From Nodosilinea sp. LEGE 06152 (GTDB lineage: Bacteria > Cyanobacteriota > Cyanobacteriia > Phormidesmidales > Phormidesmidaceae): DNA of 59,590 nt. Every line of letters starts with the position of its first letter. Position 1 is the stretch's first letter. Positions 27,667-36,564 of this stretch are shown one piece after another. The stretch covers positions 27,737 through 87,326 of the forward strand of contig NZ_JADEWR010000005.1 in NCBI RefSeq assembly GCF_015207525.1. The letters run 5' to 3'. The notes beneath the pieces were generated by a model. The model was not told the DNA's origin. It was given only the letters and a program-made list of their open reading frames with translations, and searched no databases. A program made the translations under genes and the position numbers.

Positions 27667-27786
27667 ACAAATTTTGGACAGCACGCACGAAAGAAAGCCA
27701 AGATTTTCAATCACAAATTTTGGACGACACGCACGAAAAACTAAGGCTAGTTTGCGAAAAACAAATTTTGGACAATACGCAAGAAA
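27667..27786 (+). repeat. Three direct repeats of about 26 bp, 46-48 bp period
   Basis: Copies start at 27667, 27713 and 27761 with consensus ACAAATTTTGGACRRCACGC followed by ACGAAA; the third has drifted. The intervening 20-21 bp are only weakly similar to each other. The spacers are too short and the copies too few for a safe CRISPR call. It lies in AT-rich, gene-free DNA. Confidence 0.75.
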
Positions 27787-28018
27787 GGAGGAATTGTTTA
27801 GTAGATTTGAGATGGTTAGGCCTCAACTCCGCAACTTGAGATTAGCGGCTCTTGTCAATTTATAGATGAGTAAAAATAAAAATATCCGAGCTGATGGGAA
27901 AGTATTCAAAGTTTCTTTTAGAGAAAAACACAACTGTTTGTTGTTTTAAGGATCTTGTTTGAATACTGTTTGTAGCGCTTCAAAAACATTGATGTATAAG
28001 GCTTTCATCGATCGTTTC

Positions 28019-28097
28019 GGCAGAACTCTGCTGAGAATGGCCTGGTTTCAGCAGGATTCTGCCGAGATATACCCGCTTGCTGGCAGAACTCTGCCGA
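28019..28097 (+). repeat. Three palindromic GGCAGAACTCTGCCGA elements
   Basis: Elements centred near 28026, 28057 and 28089, about 31-33 bp (three helical turns) apart. Each is an imperfect palindrome of the form TCGGCAGA..TCTGCCGA. No gene starts immediately downstream. The array may be an operator or a cruciform-forming recombination site. Confidence 0.65.
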
Positions 28098-28139
28098 ACA
28101 TTTTCAAGTAGAGGCTCAGCTAAGCGGGAAGGCCAGCGC

Positions 28140-28460
28140 ACGTAGGTACTCCACTTTATAGACCATGAGCATATGTGCTCTGTGCCAGTCGGGCCGCAAA
28201 GTAGACTAGGTTTGGCCTGTGTTGCCTTGTGCCAGTTGTCTCAAAGTCTTATTCTGCCGTTCTACATAAAAAGTCGCATCTAAACCTCTTCATTAGGTTG
28301 GGTGCTTTGTGTAGAGAGGGTTTGCGCAGGATATGCAGTTGCGGCATGGTTGCGGCGCGGGCAGCTACTCCAGGACTCAGAATTATTTCACTGGGTGTTT
28401 CCCTTTGCAACCGACTCATGGTTCTACCACTCAGCGCCTTAATGCTGTGCCAGTTTTGAG
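28140..28460 (+). repeat. Dispersed repeat, inverted relative to 3823-4110
   Basis: Matches the 3.8-4.1 kb region in opposite orientation (ATGTGCTCT, TTTGGCCTGTG, GTGCCAGTTGTCTCAAAG). From 28350 it contains GGCAGCTACTCCAGGACTCAG and TATTTCACTGGGTGTTTCCC, which also occur at 34548-34597. No gene in it. Confidence 0.7.
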
Positions 28461-28686
28461 CGAGCGTAGGGATGAAGCGCCAGCACTTATTGCGGTTGGT
28501 ACGCTTATGAGCCCCATAGGGCAGTACCTACCGTGTCCGCTCGCGCTGTGCGTTAGTCGAGTGCGTTATCGCAGCGAGGTCATCGACACCCGCTAAGTTA
28601 TACAACACATTTTGCAGAGCTCTAGCGTGGGAGGGATTAAGCAGGTCACAGAAGGTGTGCCAACGGCGTTGCATAGAATAGTGTAA

Positions 28687-29190
28687 ATGCAATGTCTACT
28701 AATTTTGGTTAAAGTGGCAATCGCACATCTGATGTATGGATTTATTGGAAGTGGTAAAACGACTTATGCCACTCAGCTGGAGAAAGACCTTCCAGCGCTG
28801 CGTTTTTCTATTGATGAGTGGATGATTGCTTTGTATGGTCAAGACTCGCCAGAAAGCGAATTTGAAGAGCGTTATATCAGAACAGCTGATTTGATATGGA
28901 ATATAGCTACTCGCGTTCTGGAGCTAGACCAAGATGTCATTCTAGATTTTGGATTTTGGAGTCGCAAGAGTCGTGATGACGCCAGGGAGCGATTGAGCAG
29001 AGCAGGTGCAGGGTTTACCCTTTACTATGTGACCTGTGCTGATGAAGTGATGGAAGCTCGTGCCCTAAGTCGCACTGCAGCGATGCCAAAACATGCGCTG
29101 TACATCGACAAGGAAGCAATAGACTCCTTACGAGGAAGATTTGAGCTGTTAGGCTACGATGAGAGCTGCAAGGTAGTTTGTACAGATTAA
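28687..29190 (+). CDS. P-loop AAA/kinase-like small ATPase
   Basis: Walker A is GFIGSGKTTYA near residue 18, followed by FSIDEWM, the pattern of small-molecule or zeta-toxin-like kinases that modify a small substrate. VILDFGFWSRKSRDD is the likely Walker B/second substrate region. A GTG at 28714 (VAIAHLMYGFIG) may be the real start, because family members begin just before the P-loop strand. About 158-167 aa. No antitoxin-like partner gene is next to it. Confidence 0.78.
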   Translation: MQCLLILVKVAIAHLMYGFIGSGKTTYATQLEKDLPALRFSIDEWMIALYGQDSPESEFEERYIRTADLIWNIATRVLELDQDVILDFGFWSRKSRDDARERLSRAGAGFTLYYVTCADEVMEARALSRTAAMPKHALYIDKEAIDSLRGRFELLGYDESCKVVCTD

Positions 29191-29507
29191 TTCGATTTTT
29201 ATCCAACTAAAAGTAGCGGCAATTATTTGTGTTAAAAACGATGCGATCACAATTGAATACGACAAAGGTATGGCACCGATTCATGCAAAAATCGCAACTA
29301 CTCAACAACAACAGTGGATTTTCAGAGCTTAATTTTGTGGGTCAGCAGTGTGCCAGCTAGAAATCTGCTCATCACCTTCAGCCCAATTGCAGTCCACTAC
29401 GGTAATCTGGCTAATTATTCAATATAGGCTCAGCTTACAAATTTGGTCCGTTCCAGATGGACGGAATATGAGACTACTACTCCCTTAAACCACCCACAAA
29501 TAAACAC
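29191..29507. other. Gene-free stretch
   Basis: I see no gene, clear hairpin or repeat. The promoter of the SLH-domain protein presumably lies at the right end. No attC can be found here after the P-loop gene. Confidence 0.4.
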
Positions 29508-31232
29508 ATGCGCTTCAGATCACAATTTTGCCTTGGCCTAGCGCTTAGCTTGAGCTTCAGTTTGCTCGCACCTTTGAGTGCGTCTGTATTAGCGCAAGCG
29601 CCTGTGCCTGCGCAAGTGCCCGCACCCACCCCAGCGCCAAGAACCTCCTTCAGAGATGTTCCCGCTGACTACTGGGCTTACGAGTACATATCAGGACTCG
29701 CACGGTTCAGTGTGATTAGCGGCTTTCCCGACGGCACGTTTCAGCCTAACGAACCCGTAACTCGCGCGCAGTTTGCGGCGATTTTGAATCAAGCGTTTAT
29801 GTCAGCGCAGCCTTTTCAAGTACCGAATGAGCGGTTGAATGCCACGCAGCCCGGTACTCCAACCTTTGCGGATGTGCCTAACAATCATTGGGCTGCGAGC
29901 TATATTGCTAAAGCTCGCACTGCGGGCTTTCTCTCAGGATATCCGGGGAATCAGTTTCAGCCCAATCAACCGATACTCCGCGTACAGGCCCTGATTTCGA
30001 TCGCCAATGGATTGGGATATCAGGGCGGTAGCGTGGCGGAACTGTCTGCTTATAGAGATGCTGCTGCTATTCCAGAATATGCTCGCCCTGGCATAACCGC
30101 TGCAAGAGCCGCCAACATTGTTGTTAACTATCCTGCCCTCGATCAGCTCCTGCCCAATCGCCCAGCGACCCGCGCTGAGGTTGCGGCTTTTGTCTATCAG
30201 GCGTTGGTCACCGATGGTAGGGCGCAACCTGTGGCAGCCGGTGCCCGCTGGAATAAAGCGCCGATAACAACCCTGCCAACAGCAGCGGCAGGGTTTAGCT
30301 TTAGCGCGGATGGACAACGGCTACTGGCCTTGACCACAGACGGTGCAAAGCTTCAGATATGGAATACGCAAACAGGTGCGTTAATCAACGAGATTACCGC
30401 TGACGATCAGACTCGTTTTGATGGGGCGGCGATCAGCAAGGACGGGACGAAGGTAGCGGCGATCGGGCAAATTTCTCCCACAAACACCGTGGAACTAACG
30501 GCATGGACTATCGAGGCAAGTCAGCCGCTGTGGAAAAAAACAATCAGCAGGGCAGAGTCAGCCATCGATGGGAGTCAGATTGCCTTTAGCCATGACAATC
30601 AGCGAATCATAACGTTTGTGAACCCGCAGCAAGACGGCGCTTCTGCGCCACAACTAGCTCTGTGGAACACGGCGAATGGTGAAACGGTGCAATCCCTAGA
30701 AACCAGCGGTAGATTTGCCCTTAGCCCCAATGGTCAATTTTTAGCCATTCAGATATACCCAAATGATTTATCCGGTCGTGTAGACCTATGGCGACTCAAT
30801 CAGAGCGGCATTTTTGAGTACGCTAGGACGCTGCCGCCGGAAGATGTCCTCTTCTGGGGGATGGATATGGTCTTTAGAAACGATGGGTTGCTCAATGTGC
30901 TAACGCGATCGCCTTACGATGGACGGCTTGTCACTTGGAATCCACAAACGGGCACGCGCGTGACCAGTACTGAGCTACCGGCTGATCGATCAGATGATGC
31001 TATTGGCCTAAGTTCAGATGGCGATAGCTATTTTTTCGGGGGGCAGGTGGCTGGAGCGCGCTTGGGCAGTGTGAAAACTGGAGAAGTTCAGGACTGGCCC
31101 AGTGGCTATGGCTATCGGGTTGCGTTTAGTGATCGTGGCAACTACCTAGCGATCCTGAACAACAACCCCAATGAAGTAGGGTCAGCGCTACCCACGCCAT
31201 CCATTAGTATCTATGCCAAAACTGCCCATTAG
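29508..31232 (+). CDS. Surface protein: SLH repeats followed by a WD40-like beta-propeller
   Basis: 574 aa with a signal peptide (LGLALSLSFSLLAPLSASVLAQA). Three S-layer-homology repeats span about 45-245: FRDVPADYWAYEYISGL...FPDGTFQPNEPVTRAQFAAIL; FADVPNNHWAASYIAKA; YRDAAAIPEYARPGI. A WD40-like propeller follows from about 255 (AGFSFSADGQRLLALTTDGAKLQIWNTQTGALI and repeats). SLH repeats in cyanobacteria usually bind the peptidoglycan-linked polymer, so the protein probably sits in the envelope. Role unknown. Confidence 0.9.
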   Translation: MRFRSQFCLGLALSLSFSLLAPLSASVLAQAPVPAQVPAPTPAPRTSFRDVPADYWAYEYISGLARFSVISGFPDGTFQPNEPVTRAQFAAILNQAFMSAQPFQVPNERLNATQPGTPTFADVPNNHWAASYIAKARTAGFLSGYPGNQFQPNQPILRVQALISIANGLGYQGGSVAELSAYRDAAAIPEYARPGITAARAANIVVNYPALDQLLPNRPATRAEVAAFVYQALVTDGRAQPVAAGARWNKAPITTLPTAAAGFSFSADGQRLLALTTDGAKLQIWNTQTGALINEITADDQTRFDGAAISKDGTKVAAIGQISPTNTVELTAWTIEASQPLWKKTISRAESAIDGSQIAFSHDNQRIITFVNPQQDGASAPQLALWNTANGETVQSLETSGRFALSPNGQFLAIQIYPNDLSGRVDLWRLNQSGIFEYARTLPPEDVLFWGMDMVFRNDGLLNVLTRSPYDGRLVTWNPQTGTRVTSTELPADRSDDAIGLSSDGDSYFFGGQVAGARLGSVKTGEVQDWPSGYGYRVAFSDRGNYLAILNNNPNEVGSALPTPSISIYAKTAH

Positions 31233-31955
31233 GACAATCTCCAATGAAAGGCGGGGAGAGAAAAGAAGGCTGGGCGGATACAGCTATGGTGAGAACCATA
31301 CTCAACCGTGAGCCATCATCAGGCCTCTTTGGCGGGTTGCGAGGGATGTGGCCAAAATGCTGGGGAACAGTTATGCGGCGGCAACCAACAAAATGCCTCC
31401 AGCGATCACCAGGGGCCGATGTGAAATTCCGTTTACTCCAAACAGCTACCTCTGCGATCGCCTCTACCGACGAGGACACCCTAGATAGGCAGTAGGCAAG
31501 AGGCCTGAGGCGTATGCCTTAAGGTGGTACAAGAAGTTTGTGTCCACCGGCCTTAACCTGCCGAAGGCGTGTGGATTGAGTAGTTGCCTGCGCACGCAGC
31601 TAGCCAATCCAGCTTACGCCGATGCCGCTGGGGGTAATTGTCCAACGCTGCATTGAACAAGTTTTGGAACGTTTCACGAAAGGTTTCTGAGAGAGAGGGT
31701 GATGCTGTTTTGTGGCGCGGACAACTAGCTTGAGCAGTTTTGCTGTTTTTAGGCTGAACGTCTTGTTTATGGAGCAAACGTGAAGCGATCGCTCGGCAGA
31801 TGTTGGTTGGGTGCTTGCTAACTGAGCGATATTGTGTCTGGGCTCTTGACTAGCCCAATGCCAATAATCATCATTATTTGAGCTTGACTGAGCAAAAGCT
31901 GTCGGCCCTAGTGAATTGCGTGTATCAGCCTAGCGCCAGAGGACAGAAGGGTTAA
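31233..31955. repeat. Gene-free stretch with dispersed repeat copy 3 (31578-31745)
   Basis: From about 31560 it contains GTTGCCTGCGCACGCAGCTAG, a damaged TTGTCCA...TGAACAA pair, GGAACGTTTCACGAAAGG and GTGGCGCGGACAACTAG. No leader, tail or cassette accompanies this copy. Before it (31385-31470) lies a phrase (GATGTGAAATTCC and following) that recurs near 7825 and 22165. No gene supported. Confidence 0.6.
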
Positions 31956-32846
31956 TTGCCGGTAACGTCAGCAGGGTTGAGAGGGGCAATTGTTGTGATT
32001 AAGTTGCTGGTTCGTCTGGCTATAGGGGTGCTGTTTGCCCTCTTTGGGCTGTTCAATTACGTCACAACTGTGTCAGAAAATCCAATCACCGGAGAACGCC
32101 AGCGCGTCGCGTTAACCCCTCAAGAAGAGGTTGTTTTAGGCCAGCAGGGCAGCCAGGAAGTGGTGCAGTCGTTTGGCGGACTGCACGCAGATCCGGTCTT
32201 GCAGAGCTATGTGGATCAGGTGGGCCAACAGGTGGTGAGCCGTTCCGCTGCGGCCCAATCGCCCTACCCTTTTGAGTTTTACCTGTTGAATGACCCCGAC
32301 ACCGTCAATGCCCTAGCTTTGCCAGGAGGACAAATTTTTGTCACCACTGGTCTGCTCCGCCAGCTAACCGCAGAATCTCAGTTAGCAGGGGTTTTGGGCC
32401 ATGAGATTGGCCACGTCATTGCCCGCCATGGCTCAGAGCACCTGGCCCGGCGGCAGCTAGGGGTGGCTTTAGTCAATGCGGTTGGGGTAGCGGCTAGCGA
32501 TGATCCCACCAGCGGTCAGCAGGCAGCGATGATTGCTCAGGCCGTGAATCAGCTCGTCAATCTGAACTATGGGCGGCAGGATGAGCTAGAAAGCGATCGC
32601 TTGGGCTTTGACTTCATGACGGCCGCCAAGTACAACCCCGAGGGACTGGTGGAGTTGATGGAGATTTTAGATCAGGCGAGTGAAGGGGGCCGACCACCAG
32701 AGTTTCTCAGCAGCCACCCCAATCCGGGCAACCGGGTTGAACGTTTAGAGGCGCTCATTCAAGAAACCTATCCCCAGGGAGTGCCCCCAGCGTTAGAGGA
32801 GGGCCAACAGAACTTTTCTGAAACCGTGCCGCCCCGTCTCCGCTAA
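31956..32846 (+). CDS. M48-family metallopeptidase, membrane-anchored
   Basis: 296 aa. The zinc motif is HEIGHVIARH near residue 150, and the third ligand Glu lies in DELESDRLG. A single hydrophobic N-terminal helix (KLLVRLAIGVLFALFGLFNYV) should act as a membrane or signal anchor. The nominal start is TTG at 31956; a GTG 13 codons later (before IKLLVRL) is a good alternative. Probably acts on misfolded envelope proteins, as BepA/LoiP-like M48 enzymes do. The DUF456 gene follows after 17 bp, so they form an operon. Confidence 0.92.
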   Translation: MPVTSAGLRGAIVVIKLLVRLAIGVLFALFGLFNYVTTVSENPITGERQRVALTPQEEVVLGQQGSQEVVQSFGGLHADPVLQSYVDQVGQQVVSRSAAAQSPYPFEFYLLNDPDTVNALALPGGQIFVTTGLLRQLTAESQLAGVLGHEIGHVIARHGSEHLARRQLGVALVNAVGVAASDDPTSGQQAAMIAQAVNQLVNLNYGRQDELESDRLGFDFMTAAKYNPEGLVELMEILDQASEGGRPPEFLSSHPNPGNRVERLEALIQETYPQGVPPALEEGQQNFSETVPPRLR

Positions 32847-32863
32847 CTCCGTGAGGTCAAAAC

Positions 32864-33406
32864 ATGGACTACGTACAACTGTATTGGATTCTTGTGGGGG
32901 TTATGGCCCTGGGGGCTGTGGGTGAACTGATTCCTGGCATGCCAGGATCGAGCCTGATTCTGTTGGCAATTTTAATTTGGTCAGTCATCACCCAGTTTGC
33001 TGGTATTGGCTGGCCCATCTTGATTGTGTTTGCCATGCTGATTGCCAGTGCCGCTATTGAGTTCTTGGCGGCCTACTGGGGCGCTAAGCAGTTTGGGGCT
33101 AGCAAGTGGGGCCAGCTCGGGGCATTGATTGGCCTGGTGGTCGGCATTGTGGGACTGCTGCCTGCCTTGCCGCTAGGCGGCCCCATCTTAGGAATCCTGA
33201 TTGGTCCCTTTACCGGAGCCTTTTTGGGAGAATATCTGACCCGCAAAGAGCTCGATGGAGAGTCTAAAGCTAAAGTTGCCCTGCGAGCCAGCCTCGGCAC
33301 GGTAGTCGGCTCTCTGCTAGGCAACTTAATTGACGGAATCCTAGCAATTGTGGCTGTTGTTGTCTTTGTTGTAAGTACCTGGCCCCTGGTAGCAAGGCTG
33401 CCATAG
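32864..33406 (+). CDS. DUF456 family membrane protein
   Basis: 180 aa, four or more membrane helices with the Gly-rich segments GELIPGMPGSSLILLA, EFLAAYWGAKQFGASKWGQLGALIGLVVGIV and GPFTGAFLGEYL characteristic of DUF456. It lies 17 bp after the M48 protease. Function of the family unknown. Confidence 0.9.
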   Translation: MDYVQLYWILVGVMALGAVGELIPGMPGSSLILLAILIWSVITQFAGIGWPILIVFAMLIASAAIEFLAAYWGAKQFGASKWGQLGALIGLVVGIVGLLPALPLGGPILGILIGPFTGAFLGEYLTRKELDGESKAKVALRASLGTVVGSLLGNLIDGILAIVAVVVFVVSTWPLVARLP

Positions 33407-33568
33407 TGCCTTCTAGTGAATGTTCGCGGTCTTCAGCCACTGGCGTTGCTGATTCCAGGCATGATTACCCCTCAACTCTTCTTCCGTTGGAAAAAGGGTT
33501 GAGGACGTCTTGTCCCATCTCCTCTTGGGAGAGGGCTAGGGTGAGGGACAATACTAAACAGAAGAGAA

Positions 33569-33752
33569 TCTCAAGTTGTTTGCCCCCAATCGCCAGGGCT
33601 TTATACTGAAATTCTCCACATAAGATCCCGTATTCGGCATTTAGGCTGACATTTGTCTGCCTAAACACTCCCACAGGGATGTTAGATAGACAAATTTCCA
33701 CCTAATATCATCTGTGTGGGCATTAGGCAGAATTTTTTCCTCTAATTAAGAG
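33569..33752 (+). repeat. Cassette leader repeat, copy B (attI-like)
   Basis: Same three palindromic units as copies A and C, ending CTCTAATTAAGAG at the G of G|TTAGGC. The middle unit (33650-33695) is inverted relative to copy C, as in copy A. A and B are nearly identical. Confidence 0.8.
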
Positions 33753-33763
33753 TTAGGCACCGT

Positions 33764-34219
33764 ATGCGGATCCGAGAGTACGAGCCGTCTGACTGGCCGC
33801 AGCTATGTGAGATCCATGACGAAGCTCGCAGGCAAGAACTCGAGGCGAGCGGGTTGCTGGAAGCGTTTCTCACGCTTGAGCAAACGGCAGAGGGAGAGGG
33901 CCTGTTCGATGGCAAAGTGTATGTCGCGGAAGCGGAAGGTGTTCCTGTAGGCTTCATAGCAATCGCCGAAGGTGAAATCACGTGGCTCTACGTCAGCCCG
34001 CGGCATCAGCGTTGTGGCATCGCAAGGCGGCTAGTGCGCGAGGCTATCGCTTGTGCAGGTGGTCCGGTCTCTCTTGATGTTCTCGAAGGCAACGAGGCTG
34101 CGCTCAAGTTGTACCTTAGCGAAGGGTTTGAGGTGGTGAAGCGCGTTTCTGGTCGCCTGGCGGGAAACGAGGCGTTCGCTGCTACGGGCCTTGTTTTACG
34201 TCACCACGGCGTTGCCTAA
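33764..34219 (+). CDS. GNAT-family N-acetyltransferase, integron-type cassette gene (copy B)
   Basis: 151 aa, near-identical to the protein encoded at 9197 (changes include Q to R in SPQHQR/SPRHQR and V to I in REAVACAG). Acetyl-CoA binding segment and fold as described for copy A. The ATG follows 5 bp after the left core site GTTAGGC (33752), and the stop lies inside the attC at 34214. The few substitutions are spread over the gene, so this is a fairly recent duplication of cassette plus flanks rather than an assembly artefact. Confidence 0.92.
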   Translation: MRIREYEPSDWPQLCEIHDEARRQELEASGLLEAFLTLEQTAEGEGLFDGKVYVAEAEGVPVGFIAIAEGEITWLYVSPRHQRCGIARRLVREAIACAGGPVSLDVLEGNEAALKLYLSEGFEVVKRVSGRLAGNEAFAATGLVLRHHGVA

Positions 34220-34270
34220 CCCCCCATTGAGCGGCTGGCCGGTCGCTGCCGCTCATGTCGAGCGTTAGAC
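34214..34270 (+). other. attC: attC site of GNAT cassette B
   Basis: 57 bp. Inverse core GCCTAAC at 34214 and core GTTAGAC at 34264. The inner arms TTGAGCGGC and GCCGCTCAT pair fully apart from one extrahelical base (copy A has one mismatch here). The terminal loop is TGGCCGGTCGCT. Confidence 0.93.
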
Positions 34271-34600
34271 CTCCTGCAATCAACCGGTTTCCTGAAACAT
34301 CGACTTTGAATGGGCAGAATGACACGGCTAAGAGGTAGCTGAGGTGACTAGCAATCAATCCCAGTGCCTAATGGTCTTAACCTGCTAAAGGCTTGTGAGT
34401 TAAATAGTTGCCTACGCGCGCAGCGAGCTGGTCTGGCTTGCGCCGATACAACCGGGGAGAAATTGTCCAACGCCGCGTTGGACAATTTTGGAACTTTTCA
34501 CGGAAAAGCTATCGAGAGATGTTGTGATGCTGCTCTGTGGCACGGGCAGCTACTCCAGGACTCAGAGTTATTTCACTGGGTGTTTCCCTTTGCAACCGAC
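34271..34600 (+). repeat. Cassette tail repeat B and dispersed repeat copy 4
   Basis: Tail as in 9704, continuing from about 34403 into the dispersed repeat. This copy holds the cleanest palindrome: 13-bp perfect arms AATTGTCCAACGC (34461) and GCGTTGGACAATT (34475) around a single C. The end (GGGCAGCTACTCCAGGACTC) is shared with 28358. A GGACGGCTCCGTCC hairpin follows near 34636. Confidence 0.78.
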
Positions 34601-34745
34601 GCACGGTTCTGCCACAGGCGTTGCATTGAGCGCAGGACGGCTCCGTCCAGTGAAATAATTTCAGCCGAATCGCATCTCGCACCGATCAAGCAAACACCTT
34701 GGTGGAGTTGAACTATTCACAAGTAACTCTGTATTAGCCAGAGGG

Positions 34746-34934
34746 AAATCTTAAGTTGTCTGCCCCCCAGTCGCCAGGAATTTATACTGAAACTTTTCCA
34801 TCTAAGATCCCATATTCGGCATTTAGGCTGAAATTTCTCCACCTAAGATCCCTGTGGGAGTGTTTAGGCAGACAGATTTCTACCTAAGATCCTGTATGGG
34901 GATATTAGGCAGACTCTTTCCCTCTAATTACGAG
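34746..34934 (+). repeat. Cassette leader repeat, copy C (attI-like)
   Basis: Three units in the same orientation: CATCTAAGATCCC...GCATTTAGGC, CACCTAAGATCCC...GTTTAGGCAG, ACCTAAGATCC...ATATTAGGCAG. They are followed by CTCTAATTACGAG and the junction G|TTATCC. It heads the four-cassette array. Its middle unit is not inverted, unlike copies A and B. Confidence 0.8.
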
Positions 34935-35008
34935 TTATCCGGCTCAACGAGCCGGTTGGCACGGTAGTCTAAAGATTAACCGTTGAGGCTGATTAATCAG
35001 CAAAAACC

Positions 35009-35824
35009 ATGATTTATAAGACTTACCAGCCTCGATCTCCTCTCTCACAGTTTGTTGAGTTTTTCTGGATGAGAGAAGGCGACAATTTATCGGTGGTGCA
35101 AACCCGATTGCTGCCGATGGGGACAATGGAATTAGTCATTAATCTATATGAGGATAGAATTCCACTCACCGATCGTCAAAGTCGGCTACAACGCAGCAGT
35201 ACCAGCGGCATCAGACTTTGCGGCCCACACTCTAAAAACTTCGTGATTCAAGACACTCGCACGATATCTATGATGGGTGTGCATTTCCGTCCGGGAGGAG
35301 GAACTGTATTTCTTGATCTACCTGCTGGAGAACTTCATAATGAGATTGTTTCATTAAGCGAGTTGTGGAAAACTCGTGCCGCAGAATTGCGCGATTGCTT
35401 AATACAAGAATCCGCTCCAGAAAATCGCTTTCGGCTATTGGAACAATTTCTGATGCAAATGTTGCGATCGCCCAATTACCATCCTGCTGTCAATTTTGCA
35501 TTACAGCAGTTTCGGCAATCTGCGAATTTAACCATTCGTGCAGTCACTGAACAAACCGGATTCAGTTCTCGCCATTTCAACCAACTATTTCGAGATCAAG
35601 TCGGCGTAACACCTAAGCTGTTCTGTCGCATTCAGCGATTCCAGAAAGTTTTGGAGATGCTATCCGTTAGAACACCAGTGGATTGGATGGATATTGCTTT
35701 TACCTGTGGCTATTTTGACCAAGCACACTTAATTCATGACTTTCGAGCATTTGCAGATTGTACACCAACTGAGTATCTCACCCAACGGGGCTTTCACCCC
35801 TGCCATATTGCTCTGCCTGATTGA
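35009..35824 (+). CDS. AraC-family regulator, first gene of cassette C1
   Basis: 271 aa. The N-terminal DUF6597-like domain (YQPRSPLSQFVEFFWMREGD, LLPMGTMELVINLYED, GVHFRPGGGTVFLDLPAGEL) precedes a C-terminal HTH (LTIRAVTEQTGFSSRHFNQLFRDQVGVTPKLFCRIQRFQKVL and IAFTCGYFDQAHLIHDFRAFADCTPTEYL). Located 69 bp after the leader junction. No attC lies between it and the next gene, so the two appear to share one cassette. Lower GC than the chromosome suggests a foreign source. Confidence 0.9.
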   Translation: MIYKTYQPRSPLSQFVEFFWMREGDNLSVVQTRLLPMGTMELVINLYEDRIPLTDRQSRLQRSSTSGIRLCGPHSKNFVIQDTRTISMMGVHFRPGGGTVFLDLPAGELHNEIVSLSELWKTRAAELRDCLIQESAPENRFRLLEQFLMQMLRSPNYHPAVNFALQQFRQSANLTIRAVTEQTGFSSRHFNQLFRDQVGVTPKLFCRIQRFQKVLEMLSVRTPVDWMDIAFTCGYFDQAHLIHDFRAFADCTPTEYLTQRGFHPCHIALPD

Positions 35825-35931
35825 GGTCAAATTTTTACAATTCGTTTGATGACGATTGATCCACAATTAAAGACTGACCAGTCCTAGAACTTCCCGGAGA
35901 AGTATCTAGACACGTTATTACATCTGTTGCT

Positions 35932-36336
35932 ATGACTCTCGAAGACCTACAGTCCAAGCTAGAAGACATTAACCATCTGGTTGTAACATTTCAGACCTCA
36001 GTTGCATTAGAAAAATATTATGCTGAGAATATTGTGATGATTGAGGGTGACGGTACAGTTACGACGGGGAAGGAAGCTTGTCGCCAAGGGAGAGCCATCT
36101 TTTTTAACGAAATGTTAGTTGAGTTTAGAGAGTCTAGGTTGATCAGTCAGGAGATTGCAATCTCAGCCGATCATACTTATGACTTCGTTGTAGCTTCCAA
36201 TTGGTACAATGATTTCACTATTAAATGTGGCGCTCAAATCATTGACAACAAAAGCAATCAACTTTCGATCGGCTATTGGAAAGATGGTTTAGTTGTCAGG
36301 GAAAGTTACAATTATCCAGTGATTTCAATGGCTTAG
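35932..36336 (+). CDS. SnoaL-like (NTF2-fold) protein, second gene of cassette C1
   Basis: 134 aa, one small alpha+beta domain: VALEKYYAENIVMIEGDGTVTTGKEACRQGRAIFFNEM is the NTF2/SnoaL pattern, and the rest is beta strands. Family members are small isomerases, hydrolases or binding proteins; the substrate cannot be read. The attC begins 9 bp after its stop, as expected for a cassette's last gene. Probably regulated by the AraC protein encoded just upstream. Confidence 0.78.
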   Translation: MTLEDLQSKLEDINHLVVTFQTSVALEKYYAENIVMIEGDGTVTTGKEACRQGRAIFFNEMLVEFRESRLISQEIAISADHTYDFVVASNWYNDFTIKCGAQIIDNKSNQLSIGYWKDGLVVRESYNYPVISMA

Positions 36337-36344
36337 CGATCGCC

Positions 36345-36431
36345 GCATAACAATCCCAATGCACCGGAACAAAGTCAAGTAGTCGGTGAGTTACAAAGGT
36401 TATCGGTGTCCGGTGATTGGGGCCGTTATAC
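36345..36431 (+). other. attC: attC site of cassette C1
   Basis: 87 bp. Inverse core GCATAAC at 36345 and core GTTATAC at 36425. The arms CCCAATGCACCGGA and TCCGGTGATTGGG pair with a single extrahelical G, the hallmark of attC strand choice. Core bases deviate slightly from RYYYAAC/GTTRRRY. Confidence 0.87.
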
Positions 36432-36564
36432 AGCTAAGTCTTGACTGGGGACGTAACCCAAAAGTTACTTGTGAGTGTTTGGATTTCAAGTCATCGCAGT
36501 TTTGTAGTATGATGTAGTATGCTTGATAAAGCGTATGGGTTTGTGCGCGATCACTTACGGTAAC

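Noticed and set aside
27667..27786. CRISPR array
   Set aside because: Only three copies, unit period 46-48 bp with 20-21 bp spacers that resemble each other, and no cas gene anywhere in the window.
28229..28459. Protein-coding gene similar to 3823-4041
   Set aside because: Similarity is at DNA level of a dispersed repeat, both frames are short and lack ribosome binding sites.
28550..28605. Further attC site ending GTTATAC near 28590
   Set aside because: GTTATAC is present but no inverse core or complementary arm was found upstream at a plausible distance.
28687..29190. Zeta-type toxin of a toxin-antitoxin pair
   Set aside because: P-loop pattern is compatible, but no antitoxin-like gene lies on either side.
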